From contig NZ_JACVOU010000003.1 of NCBI RefSeq assembly GCF_018882205.1, positions 1 to 64,000 on the forward strand: DNA of 64,000 nt, in the 5' to 3' direction. The first letter of the stretch is position 1. Every line of letters begins with the position of its first letter. Both the position numbers and the translations under genes were made by a program. The notes under the pieces were generated by a model, which saw only the letters and a program-made list of their open reading frames with translations, made no database searches and was not told where the DNA came from. Shown piece by piece: positions 16,333 through 23,488 of this stretch. This DNA is from Polynucleobacter bastaniensis. GTDB taxonomy: Bacteria; Pseudomonadota; Gammaproteobacteria; Burkholderiales; Burkholderiaceae.

Positions 16333-17596
16333 GAAATTAACGAATACTCAGGCGATGACTTGCGTAGATAACCATTTAGAAAATAATGCTCTTTCAGTCG
16401 AGCCCTTAAATATCTCCATCGTCACAGAAACCTACCCTCCAGAGGTCAATGGAGTTGCAAGTACATTAGCCCGCTTTATTCGTGGCTTAAGGGATCTAGG
16501 CCACCACATTACGCTCGTAAGGCCGCGTCAAGGAAGGGGGGATAGCCCCGTAATCCAAGGCCATTTTCAGGAAATACTGACTCATGGAATTCCTATCCCT
16601 GGCTATAGCTCCTTAAAGGTTGGCCTGCCAAGGCAAGGGATGTTCCTCCAGCAATGGTCAGTTAATCGCCCTGATTTAGTTCATATCGTGACAGAAGGTC
16701 CTCTTGGGTGGTCAGCGCTAGAGGCTGCTCGGAAACTGGGTATTCCTGTTTGCTCGGATTTCCGAACGAATTTTGACTCTTATTCATCTCATTACGGATT
16801 GAGTTGGCTAAAAAGCCCAATACAGAAATACATGAGGTATTTTCACAACAGAACAAACTTCACCATGGTGCCGACCCAAGGGCTTAAAAATCAACTACAA
16901 AATGCTGGTTTTGAGAGGCTTAGAGTATTAGCTAGAGGGATTGATACTGACTTATTTAATCCCTCCAAGCGTTCAAGAGAATTAAGAGAGAGCTGGGGCG
17001 TTAAAGATGGTGAAGAAGTCGTTGTCTATGTTGGCAGGCTCGCATCAGAGAAAAACTTACTGGTGACTGTGGGCGCTTTTAAGGCGATGCTCGCGATTAA
17101 GCCAAATCTGAAGATAGTGTGGGTTGGTGATGGGCCACAAAAAAGTTTTTTAGAGCTAACATGCCCCAACAGTATTTTTGCAGGTATTCAGTCCGGTGAA
17201 AGTCTGGCTCAGTACTATGCCAGTGGCGATATATTTCTTTTCTCAAGCTTAAGTGAAACATTCGGAAATGTGACTTTAGAGGCAATGGCCAGTGGTTTAG
17301 CGGTATTAGCATACGACTACGCAGCTGCTGGTCAAGTCATTCAGAGTGGGATAAATGGAATGTTGGCTAACTTCAATCATTCCGATAGTTTCATCAATCA
17401 AAGTCTTGAATTGTTGAAGAAGGGTTCTGAGTTGGATGTTTTAAGAAAAAATGCTCGACAAACTACCTTGAATATCTCCTGGGAATCTGTCACAGCCAAA
17501 TTAAATCAAAATTATTACGAGCTCTTACACAGCTATCCCCCACAAGAAAAAAAGATGAATGCCCTTGCTTTAAGCGAGGCCTGCATTAAACAATGA
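16331..17596 (+). CDS. GT4 glycosyltransferase (SQD2/MgtA-like glycolipid synthase)
   Basis: Up to 421 residues, GT-B fold. The N-terminal signature VTETYPPEVNGVASTLARFIRGL is that of the SQD2/MgtA/PimB branch of GT4, which glycosylates lipid acceptors at the membrane. The C-terminal donor site is VVYVGRLASEKNLL, then SSLSETFGNVTLEAMASGL with the ExxxxxxxE motif. The Pho box and its -10 imply transcription starting near 16355, where an in-frame ATG (residue 9) occurs. The first ATG may therefore not be used, and the mRNA might be leaderless. Its stop overlaps the next start by ATGA. A role in phosphorus-free glycolipid synthesis is inferred. Confidence 0.82.
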   Translation: MKLTNTQAMTCVDNHLENNALSVEPLNISIVTETYPPEVNGVASTLARFIRGLRDLGHHITLVRPRQGRGDSPVIQGHFQEILTHGIPIPGYSSLKVGLPRQGMFLQQWSVNRPDLVHIVTEGPLGWSALEAARKLGIPVCSDFRTNFDSYSSHYGLSWLKSPIQKYMRYFHNRTNFTMVPTQGLKNQLQNAGFERLRVLARGIDTDLFNPSKRSRELRESWGVKDGEEVVVYVGRLASEKNLLVTVGAFKAMLAIKPNLKIVWVGDGPQKSFLELTCPNSIFAGIQSGESLAQYYASGDIFLFSSLSETFGNVTLEAMASGLAVLAYDYAAAGQVIQSGINGMLANFNHSDSFINQSLELLKKGSELDVLRKNARQTTLNISWESVTAKLNQNYYELLHSYPPQEKKMNALALSEACIKQ

Positions 17597-17910
17597 AGCG
17601 TATTTTCTATGTTGTTGCTTCTTCACAATTTCTATCTTCCCTAGCTGACAACGCCTTACTAATTGCATCTATTGCTTTGTTGCTTCATATGAGTGAGCCT
17701 AGTTGGTTTTCTCCAGCACTGAAAATTTTCTTTGTAATTCCTTATGTCATTTTTGCTCCTTTCGTTGGCGCATTCGCAGACTCAAGACCTAAGGGTCAAG
17801 TGATGTTGGTTTCTAATATTCTTAAAACAGGTGGTTGCATATTGATCATGTACCAATATTTTCAATTGGATAAACAAGCTACAGGTCCAATAGAAAATCA
17901 AATAGCCTAG
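17593..17910 (+). pseudogene. lplT: Truncated lplT (lysophospholipid transporter) remnant
   Basis: Encodes 105 residues matching the N-terminus of the MFS lysophospholipid transporter LplT (SSLADNALLIASIALL, KIFFVIPYVIFAPFVGAFADSRPKG). The family is about 400 residues with 12 transmembrane helices. Here only about three helices remain before an unrelated tail (QLDKQATGPIENQIA) and a stop, so it cannot be a working transporter. It was translationally coupled to the glycosyltransferase (ATGA overlap). The deletion end lies near 17850-17880, before the START-like gene. Confidence 0.78.
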
Positions 17911-17961
17911 ACTTGAACACTATTGGAAATATGGGCCGCTCATATAAAAAAGATTGTCAAA

Positions 17962-17979
17962 TTGCCATCAAACGGTCAT
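17962..17979 (+). promoter_or_regulatory. Pho-box-like site before START-like paralogue 2
   Basis: TTGCCAT-CAAA-CGGTCAT: the second 7-mer matches CTGTCAT at six of seven positions and the first at five of seven, with correct 11-bp spacing. The next gene starts 44 bp downstream. Confidence 0.4.
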
Positions 17980-18023
17980 AAATTAAAATAAGAATAGACT
18001 TTTATTCAAGATATAAGGATGTT

Positions 18024-18611
18024 ATGGGCATTTGCTTAGCAAGGATTTTATGTTTGCAGCTTTTGTTAATATCCCTTTCCTGCTTTGGCGCCAATGATGG
18101 GTCGCCTTTTGATTTAAAGGTATTCGTAGGAAGATCTGGTTCCGGTTTTCAAGTGCAGGCTACTTACGTTGCACCAGTTAATGAGTGTCAAGCTTATGCT
18201 TTTTTAACTGATTACGAAGGCGCTAAAAATATCCCGGGTATCAGAGATTCCAAAGTACTTTTGAGGAATGGTAATAAAGTTCAAGTTGAAAGGATTGCAG
18301 AAGAGCGAATTTTATTTTACCCAATTCTACTGCGCTCAGTCTTAGAGTTTTCGGAAGTTTCGGATAAACGTCAGGAATTTATTCAGATAGAAGGTGATGC
18401 AAAATCGTATAAGGGTAGCTGGACTATTGAGCCAGATAAAAATGGTACTCGATTTACACATCACGCAACATTTGAGCTGGAAACATCTATTCCATTCTTT
18501 TTAATTAGATTCTTTATGGAAAATAGTGCTACCAAGCGTTTTGAAATCATGGCTGATCGTGTTTTATTACAAAAAAATACTTTAAGTGGGAGTTGTGGGA
18601 AACTTGCCTAA
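18024..18611 (+). CDS. Exported START/SRPBCC-like protein, paralogue 2
   Basis: 195 residues with a signal peptide (MGICLARILCLQLLLISLSCFGA). It aligns throughout with the protein at 12325-12942: SPFDLKVFVGRSGSGFQVQA, ECQAYAFLTDYEG, VERIAEERILFYP, YKGSWTIEPD and a C-terminal helix ending in a Cys-containing tail. The shared pattern D-Y-E-x6-PGxxxSKV shows recent common origin. Predicted periplasmic, with a hydrophobic-ligand cavity. A Pho-box-like site lies upstream, consistent with co-regulation with the glycosyltransferase. Exact ligand unknown. Confidence 0.72.
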   Translation: MGICLARILCLQLLLISLSCFGANDGSPFDLKVFVGRSGSGFQVQATYVAPVNECQAYAFLTDYEGAKNIPGIRDSKVLLRNGNKVQVERIAEERILFYPILLRSVLEFSEVSDKRQEFIQIEGDAKSYKGSWTIEPDKNGTRFTHHATFELETSIPFFLIRFFMENSATKRFEIMADRVLLQKNTLSGSCGKLA

Positions 18612-18720
18612 TTGTTACATTAAAATCAATATCCCAAATTCTTCCTTGTGATTCTCTATAAGAATTAATTAGGATTATATTGAAGTAGTAGAGCAATTTG
18701 AATTGCTGATGAGGGTCATG

Positions 18721-19203
18721 ATGCATACCAGATCTTTGTACCTCTTGCGACATGCTAAGGCTGAAAGTGCCATCCTTCAGTCTCCTGATGAGGATCGCCC
18801 CTTATCTAACAGAGGTATTGATGATGCTAAAAAATTGGCTACAAAACTAATTAAAAAAGAAATTAGATTTGATCTTATCATCACAAGTCCTGCAATTCGA
18901 GCTATCTCAACTGCTCAAATAATATCGAATCGTCTTGAGCACAAGCAAAGATTTTTAGAAGTTGATAAAAAGTTATATCAAGCAGATTGCACTACATTGT
19001 TGACAATAGCGAGCAAACTGCACAAGAAAATCAAAAGTGTCATGTTTGTGGGCCATAACCCGGCATTAGAAGATTTCGTTACTTTAATTGTCGGCGAATC
19101 AGTTTTAATGCAGACCTGTGCATTGATAGAGCTTACTTTCGAATTTAAACATTGGAAGGATCTCGATAAAGCACCATTAATCAAAATGAAGTTGCTAAAT
19201 TAA
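18721..19203 (+). CDS. SixA-like histidine phosphatase
   Basis: About 160 residues of the histidine phosphatase (phosphoglycerate-mutase-like) superfamily. The catalytic RHA motif is in YLLRHAKAES, the second Arg in TSPAIRAISTAQII, and the second His in VMFVGHNPALEDFV. The small size and LRHAKAE signature match SixA, which removes phosphate from phosphohistidine on HPt or PTS proteins. The ATG at 18721 follows a GAGGG ribosome binding site; upstream in-frame TTG and ATG codons are less likely. It stands alone between the START-like gene and the convergent acetyltransferase. Confidence 0.82.
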   Translation: MHTRSLYLLRHAKAESAILQSPDEDRPLSNRGIDDAKKLATKLIKKEIRFDLIITSPAIRAISTAQIISNRLEHKQRFLEVDKKLYQADCTTLLTIASKLHKKIKSVMFVGHNPALEDFVTLIVGESVLMQTCALIELTFEFKHWKDLDKAPLIKMKLLN

Positions 19204-19216
19204 GCTCCGTTAATAA

Positions 19217-19759
19217 TTAGGTCCAATTCAATTTTTGCAGTTGGATTAATGCTAACCAATTTCGCCTGCCAACACTCATCTGCTCTTTAAAAAAGGTTAC
19301 TGGTGTTGGTGGCTGAAGTGTCAAATTGGCCTCTGAATCACCCATCATATTACGTGGCACTAAGCCATGTTTATTACACAGACGTTTTATCGGACGATTC
19401 CAGCTGATGCAATGCATGAAGAGATGATGGTAATGGCGATTACGAGCCCATGTAATAGCTTCGTCCATCATGGTATCGGCAATACCTTGCTTGCGGTATT
19501 TTGGGCTCACAATGACGCCAAACTCTACTTCAGTCCCGCGTGAAGCAATATGAATAGTGCCTGCCCACTTGCCATCGATTTTTGCTACTAAAAAATGGTT
19601 ATTTTTAGGATCACTTTTAAACCGCTTGACTAGGGCGTCAATGGAGTTCTTGCTCATTGAATGACCAAAGTAGCCATGGAGAGTTTGTGGATCTTGGGCT
19701 TTTAACCAAGATCCATATTTTGAATACTGATTTTTTGAGAGAAACTCAGTACTCAACAT
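19217..19759 (-). CDS. GNAT-family N-acetyltransferase
   Basis: 180 residues from the ATG at 19759. A longer ORF from 19819 would overlap the 33-residue gene and has no credible ribosome binding site. The GNAT core is visible: HFLVAKIDGKWAGTIHIASRG, EVEFGVIVSPKYRKQGIADTMMDEAITWARN (acetyl-CoA pyrophosphate loop RKQGIA) and HLFMHCISWNRPIKRLCNKHG. It begins 4 bp after the stop of the preceding 33-residue gene, making a three-gene set (53 aa, 33 aa, GNAT). Substrate unknown. Confidence 0.8.
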   Translation of the reverse strand: MLSTEFLSKNQYSKYGSWLKAQDPQTLHGYFGHSMSKNSIDALVKRFKSDPKNNHFLVAKIDGKWAGTIHIASRGTEVEFGVIVSPKYRKQGIADTMMDEAITWARNRHYHHLFMHCISWNRPIKRLCNKHGLVPRNMMGDSEANLTLQPPTPVTFFKEQMSVGRRNWLALIQLQKLNWT

Positions 19760-19763
19760 CACA

Positions 19764-19865
19764 TTACTCAATATGACTATGAGTGCGGTAATACTTTGCT
19801 TGCTGGGCTTTAGCCTCAACCCATGCGGACCAAAGATCCTGAATTACTTGTTCAATATTTTTCAT
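19764..19865 (-). CDS. 33-residue small protein, family C (paralogue 1)
   Basis: A very short ORF running MKNIEQVIQDLWSAWVEAKA and ending YYRTHSHIE. It is supported by a paralogue of identical length at 25913-26014 (shared W-V-E-A-K/R core) and by identical arrangement: both follow, by 3 bp, a 53-residue gene that is itself duplicated. Amphipathic helix predicted by eye; function unknown. Confidence 0.6.
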   Translation of the reverse strand: MKNIEQVIQDLWSAWVEAKAQQAKYYRTHSHIE

Positions 19866-19868
19866 AAT

Positions 19869-20030
19869 TTAAAGCCCTCTTGGAGTGGTTAAGTGATACA
19901 GGTAATTACGAGTGAGTTCTTCAACTTGCTGATGGTTATTAGGGTTGCGGCTATTGATGAAATGCTCTAAATCGTAGCTTTTGGATTGGTCACCAAAAAC
20001 TTGATTGAAGAGGCTCAATAATCGTGTCAT
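19869..20030 (-). CDS. 53-residue small protein, family B (paralogue 1)
   Basis: Starts MTRLLSLFNQVFGDQSKSYD and continues LEHFINSRNPNNHQQVEELTR. The ORF at 26018-26179 has the same length and about 60 percent identity by eye (LEQYINSRNPNSHEQVEQFTR), so the coding assignment is firm. The upstream non-coding sequence is also shared: AAGGCTCCTT beside the start, TAGGGTT further out, and GACAGCAA..TATCTTTT about 80 bp away. The dL(E/D)xyixs.np pattern recalls small DUF3563-like proteins of Burkholderiales, but I would not assign that family. Confidence 0.7.
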   Translation of the reverse strand: MTRLLSLFNQVFGDQSKSYDLEHFINSRNPNNHQQVEELTRNYLYHLTTPRGL

Positions 20031-20236
20031 TTAAGGCTCCTTATCTAAATGTATTAGGGTTAATACTTAATTAGAGTAAATCTTTAATAAGTATCTTGCA
20101 TGACAGCAATGTATCTTTTGGGAATAAGACCCATATATTTCTATTGAAATGCAATATTTCTAATGAATTTCCTAAAAAGAATAAGGAGTGGGTCAATTTG
20201 ATTTTGACACTCAATATGTCAACATAAAGTTACAAG

Positions 20237-20362
20237 ATGGAATATAAGAACCACCCTACATAGAAGAGAGAGCTTGAAGTTCTCACTGAAGAAATCAAAA
20301 AGCGGTGTCTTTATGGAAACGGTAAGCCTGAAAAATTAGGCAAGAAACATAAAGAGCATTAA
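20237..20362 (+). pseudogene. Broken copy of the 58-residue small gene at 26430-26606
   Basis: The C-terminal part (LTEEIKKRCLYGNGKPEKLG to KHKEH) matches FTEEIKRWCLYGNGKFEKLG to EHQEH of the intact gene. The reading frame is interrupted by TAG nine codons after its only ATG, and the N-terminal third is missing. It sits in the same position relative to the family B and C genes as the intact copy does, showing that the whole block was duplicated and this copy decayed. Confidence 0.65.
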
Positions 20363-20365
20363 GGC

Positions 20366-20545
20366 CTAATCTTCTAAATCCTCGCTGCTGTCATCTACCC
20401 GGTATTCCAGCTGTATTTTCTTTAATACTGGATGTAAGAGTGGATTCGCATCCTTTGGTGATGGATCAGTTAAGAGGTAGTAGCCATAAAAGGGTATGGG
20501 TTCTTTTTCAGCAAGCTCGCGATCTTCAGTAGTAAAGGTAGTCAT
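20366..20545 (-). CDS. Hypothetical 59-residue acidic-tailed protein
   Basis: The ATG at 20545 follows GGGAGAG at ideal distance. The protein has a Tyr/Pro-rich middle (IPFYGYYLLTDPSPKD) and ends KKIQLEYRVDDSSEDLED. The terminal (I/L)xLEYxx-DD-acidic pattern resembles the end of the family A small proteins (10112-10279, 21159-21329), though the N-terminal half does not. It terminates 4 bp from the broken small gene on the other strand. Function unknown. Confidence 0.6.
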   Translation of the reverse strand: MTTFTTEDRELAEKEPIPFYGYYLLTDPSPKDANPLLHPVLKKIQLEYRVDDSSEDLED

Positions 20546-20848
20546 TGGTGCTCTCCCTCAATTCATTAGAAGTGGTTACCTATGGGCTGTTAGAGCAAAC
20601 TGAGGAGACCGGAAAGGAGCAGAATTACTCTTCATCTCCCATAAGTAAATTGCATTCTCAATCAATAAATGTGACAAATCTATCGTTAACTGAAATATTT
20701 AGGGCTAAATTTTAAGAGGTGAAATTGTCATATTTGAGCTTGATAAAACGGCTTTAAATGTGACAAAGAGTTTTGAGTATTCACAGAAATGTCATGAGAA
20801 AAGTGGAGCATCACAGTCAAGTTCAACAAAAATTGAAGGTGATAAAAA

Positions 20849-21082
20849 ATGCTAAATCAAAATCTAAGTGACAAAATTATTGAATTAAGAAGATTGTCTG
20901 CTGAGTATTATCAGAAGGTAGCCTGGAATCAGTTATTAGCCTTAGATAACTACAGGGAAAATAATTTCCTAGCTGCAGAGCGTTTTGCGCAACTGTCATT
21001 TGAAGATCAGATGAATGCAATGGAATACGCAGAGCTAGCTGACGCAGAATTTGACTTGCATCTAGAGTTGGAGTTTGAATAA
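20849..21082 (+). CDS. Hypothetical 77-residue acidic protein
   Basis: Begins MLNQNLSDKIIELRRLSAEY after GAAGGTG. It is almost entirely helical by eye, rich in Ala/Glu/Leu, and ends in an acidic run (ADAEFDLHLELEFE). No recognised family. The preceding 303-bp gap (20546-20848) holds no other gene; it contains several TGTGACAAA-like runs but no convincing regulatory element. Confidence 0.5.
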   Translation: MLNQNLSDKIIELRRLSAEYYQKVAWNQLLALDNYRENNFLAAERFAQLSFEDQMNAMEYAELADAEFDLHLELEFE

Positions 21083-21158
21083 AAAAGTTAAAGCTTAAAT
21101 TCGGGGCATACGATTTAGGGCTATATTCACACTAATTGCCTTTGTCTTTAAATCTTTT

Positions 21159-21329
21159 TTAATCGTGATTTAACTCAAAATCATCATCAAAAAATTGGTA
21201 ATCCAGATGAAGTTGTTTACGGATTCGGTGTTGCCATGTAAGCCGTTCTTTTAATAGATCGTGCTTAATTGAATCTGTGTACTCGTCAAATGAATCGTCA
21301 TACTCACTAAAATAATGGTGAATTCTCAT
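21159..21329 (-). CDS. Small acidic-tailed protein, family A (paralogue 2)
   Basis: A 56-residue ORF with a CTGGAG ribosome binding site. It reads MRIHHYFSEYDDSFDEYTDS, then LLKERLTWQHRIRKQLHLDY and an acidic end. It is a full-length paralogue of the 55-residue protein at 10112-10279. The matched RL-W-QH--RK core with flanking acidic segments looks like a helix-strand unit, possibly a protein-binding or nucleic-acid-mimicking module; that is speculation. It is convergent with the 77-residue gene. Confidence 0.7.
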   Translation of the reverse strand: MRIHHYFSEYDDSFDEYTDSIKHDLLKERLTWQHRIRKQLHLDYQFFDDDFELNHD

Positions 21330-21724
21330 AACTTGCTCCAGGATCTATTAAGGTTTTTGACCTATAGACTGAGAGAAAAAGACATTACCTTTTTTGATGC
21401 AATTACTTTTACCTTCAGTCACCTCGCTTGCTGAAGTGTGATCATCTAAAGATTACATGTCTATCATGACGATAAAAAATCCTCGTATAAGCGCTTAGAT
21501 GATGGTTAAAAACGACAATTGAGTACTGTGTGATTCCTTAATTAAGAAAAATATTCTTTGTAAGACTGCTGACGCTTACCTATTTCTTTAATCTCTAGCG
21601 AGGCTCACTTTTATTAGGGGGCAATGGCTGCTTAAATTGAACGCTAGATTGTGACAATTCATTGACTCTTACATGACTTATTGACATATAGCTATGCTAA
21701 ATTGCTTGACGAAATCTAGAAATA
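21330..21724. other. Gene-free stretch with conserved upstream region of paralogue 2
   Basis: No ORF is supported in these 395 bp. It shares AGGTTTTTGACCTA, CATGTCTATCA and GATGGTTAAAAACGACAATT with the region upstream of paralogue 1. The right end serves as the promoter region of the HU gene; I found no -35/-10 pair with proper spacing. Confidence 0.45.
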
Positions 21725-21748
21725 ATGAAGCCAAAGAAACAAAAAAAT

Positions 21749-22027
21749 ATGAATAAATTAGAGCTAATAGAGTTGATTTCAGCAGGGGCAGACATCCCAA
21801 ATGCTGATGCTAAGCTTGCATTGGAGTCGATCGTATATCGAATTGTGGAGACAGTTAGTGCAAATGAAGTAGTGCAGATCGGAGGCTTGGGATCATTTGT
21901 CCAAACTCAGCGAAGCGCTCGGATGGGGCGCAATCCTTCTACGGGGCTCTCAGTTCAAATCCCAGCCATTAAATCAGTAGGCTTTAGAGCTAGCGCAGCT
22001 TTTAAAAAAAAGATTAACCAATCTTAA
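21749..22027 (+). CDS. HU-family DNA-binding protein
   Basis: 92 residues from MNKLELIELI, the usual HU start; an upstream in-frame ATG at 21725 would add eight lysine-rich residues. The HU/IHF fold is clear: helices NADAKLALESIVYRIVETVS, strand VVQIGGLGSFVQTQRSARMGRNPSTG (the DNA-binding arm with GRNP) and the end AIKSVGFRASAAFKKKIN. HU bends DNA non-specifically and also assists site-specific recombination. It differs from core hupB-type genes by its position in the accessory zone, so it is probably an additional paralogue. Confidence 0.88.
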   Translation: MNKLELIELISAGADIPNADAKLALESIVYRIVETVSANEVVQIGGLGSFVQTQRSARMGRNPSTGLSVQIPAIKSVGFRASAAFKKKINQS

Positions 22028-22058
22028 TTTAACTTGATGTATACGAAGTGAGGCTTTA

Positions 22059-22403
22059 ATGATTACATTATTAATCGCAGTCTTGAGTATCTGTTTTTCT
22101 GTACTGGCTCAGTTTCTGCTCAAGTCAGGCCTTCAGGGATTGAGTATCGACGGATTTTCTGCTTACTTGCACTTAGCAAAAAATTGGAAGATATGGGCTG
22201 GTTTTGCATGCTACTCGACCTCGGCCTTGATTTGGCTGCGGGTGCTGGCTGATTGGGATGTAAGTAAGGCTTACCCAATGATGGGTATAGGCTTTGTACT
22301 GACTTTGTTGGCGGGCTTGTTATACGGGGAACTTATCACTACAAGTCGAATCATTGGGGTGGCAGCAATTTTTATCGGCGTCATTTTAGTAGCGAGAAGC
22401 TAA
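22059..22403 (+). CDS. Small four-helix EamA/SMR-like transporter
   Basis: 114 residues with four predicted transmembrane helices (LLIAVLSICFSVLAQFLLK; WKIWAGFACYSTSALIWLR; AYPMMGIGFVLTLLAGLLYGE; IIGVAAIFIGVILVA). The layout and G-YGE motif fit the drug/metabolite transporter superfamily. TM1 has Gln where EmrE has its essential Glu14, so it is closer to ArnE/ArnF-type lipid-linked sugar flippase halves or undefined EamA proteins than to a drug exporter. It would need to dimerise. Confidence 0.72.
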   Translation: MITLLIAVLSICFSVLAQFLLKSGLQGLSIDGFSAYLHLAKNWKIWAGFACYSTSALIWLRVLADWDVSKAYPMMGIGFVLTLLAGLLYGELITTSRIIGVAAIFIGVILVARS

Positions 22404-22432
22404 TTTTTTAAACTCGCTAATATCATTAGTTA

Positions 22433-23476
22433 CTACGCACCTAGTTTAATTAAATCTTGTACTTTTAAGGTTGCAGTTTTTTGTGCTACCAAAGCAAGAA
22501 TAAATTTTTTAATATCATAGCTATTAAACGGACAGACGAGATAGGTGTATTCCAGATAGCCTATGCCACCCCTTTTTCTTTTAAAGTCACCAGCTCCTGA
22601 GCTGTAATTTAATAATAGTCGTTGATCTTTTGCATATGTATAGATCGCTGCAAAAAGCACTCTGTATGATCCCTCTAGATTAAATTTAGTGTCGTAACCT
22701 AGTGCCGGGACTGTCAATGTATGACCGGCTCTTAGAAGTAATGCAAAGGAGCAAATCTGCTGATCTAGTCCACGTATTAGCAGGCAGGACATCACCCCTT
22801 GATTAACTATATCATCAAAGAATTGAACTGTGTATTGAGGGTTTAATAAAGAATGTTTATGAAGATAGATTTTTTGATACAGATCATGAATGCGTATCAG
22901 ACTGTCTTGATCAAGCTTGCTACAAACTTGCACATCTAGATTAAGTTTTTTTAGAAGCGCAAGATCTCTTTTAAGGTGTGATGGGATTGATACATTTTCG
23001 CAACGTAAATCAAATTCATATATCACTCGAGAGGGAATGCCTAAATATCCGAATGACTTTAAATTGCTAATAAGTGTTGGATGCCTATGGGGCAATAGAT
23101 TTCGAACGCCGATATAGTAATTGGGGTTTAATGCCCTCATTTTTTTTGCAATACTCAGCAGTTCATTTTCCTGTTCTGCATTCCAGATCGAAGTTGAGAT
23201 TGGATAATTCCCAATAAATATGGTTTTATCAATTCCTAATAAATAGGAAAGTTTTCCAAGGGCAGCGATTAAAAGAGCAACAACAGGTTGGTGTCTACAC
23301 TCATGGGTTAAATAGTCAAACCAGCCACTCCTCGGTGAAAAAAGATAGCTGGTATTTTTTTGTCGTCTGGGAAAGGCAATGCTGATAGGAACTTTCGTAT
23401 CACCCTCCCATAACAAGCTTGCGCATGCATTGCTAACCCAATCTACTAGTTTCACCATGGGCCATTTATCAGTCAT
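22433..23476 (-). CDS. GNAT/FemAB-like acyltransferase next to btaA
   Basis: 347 residues. The C-terminal half is a GNAT-type fold: VMSCLLIRGLDQQICSFALLLRAG, then YDTKFNLEGSYRVLFAAIY and NYSSGAGDFKRKRGGIGYLE, the last typical of BioF2-like/FemAB-like N-acyltransferases. The N-terminal half is unlike the core GNAT and may form the tandem second lobe. ATG at 23458 is an alternative start. It begins 12 bp after btaA ends, so the two are surely co-transcribed. Acylation or aminoacylation of the BtaA product is a reasonable hypothesis, not a demonstrated function. Confidence 0.68.
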   Translation of the reverse strand: MTDKWPMVKLVDWVSNACASLLWEGDTKVPISIAFPRRQKNTSYLFSPRSGWFDYLTHECRHQPVVALLIAALGKLSYLLGIDKTIFIGNYPISTSIWNAEQENELLSIAKKMRALNPNYYIGVRNLLPHRHPTLISNLKSFGYLGIPSRVIYEFDLRCENVSIPSHLKRDLALLKKLNLDVQVCSKLDQDSLIRIHDLYQKIYLHKHSLLNPQYTVQFFDDIVNQGVMSCLLIRGLDQQICSFALLLRAGHTLTVPALGYDTKFNLEGSYRVLFAAIYTYAKDQRLLLNYSSGAGDFKRKRGGIGYLEYTYLVCPFNSYDIKKFILALVAQKTATLKVQDLIKLGA

Positions 23477-23488
23477 ATTGCTAAGATC

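Noticed and set aside
21662..21709. TTGACT/TTGACA -35 boxes for the HU gene
   Set aside because: TTGACA-like hexamers are present, but no -10 hexamer lies at 16-18 bp, so no promoter is called.
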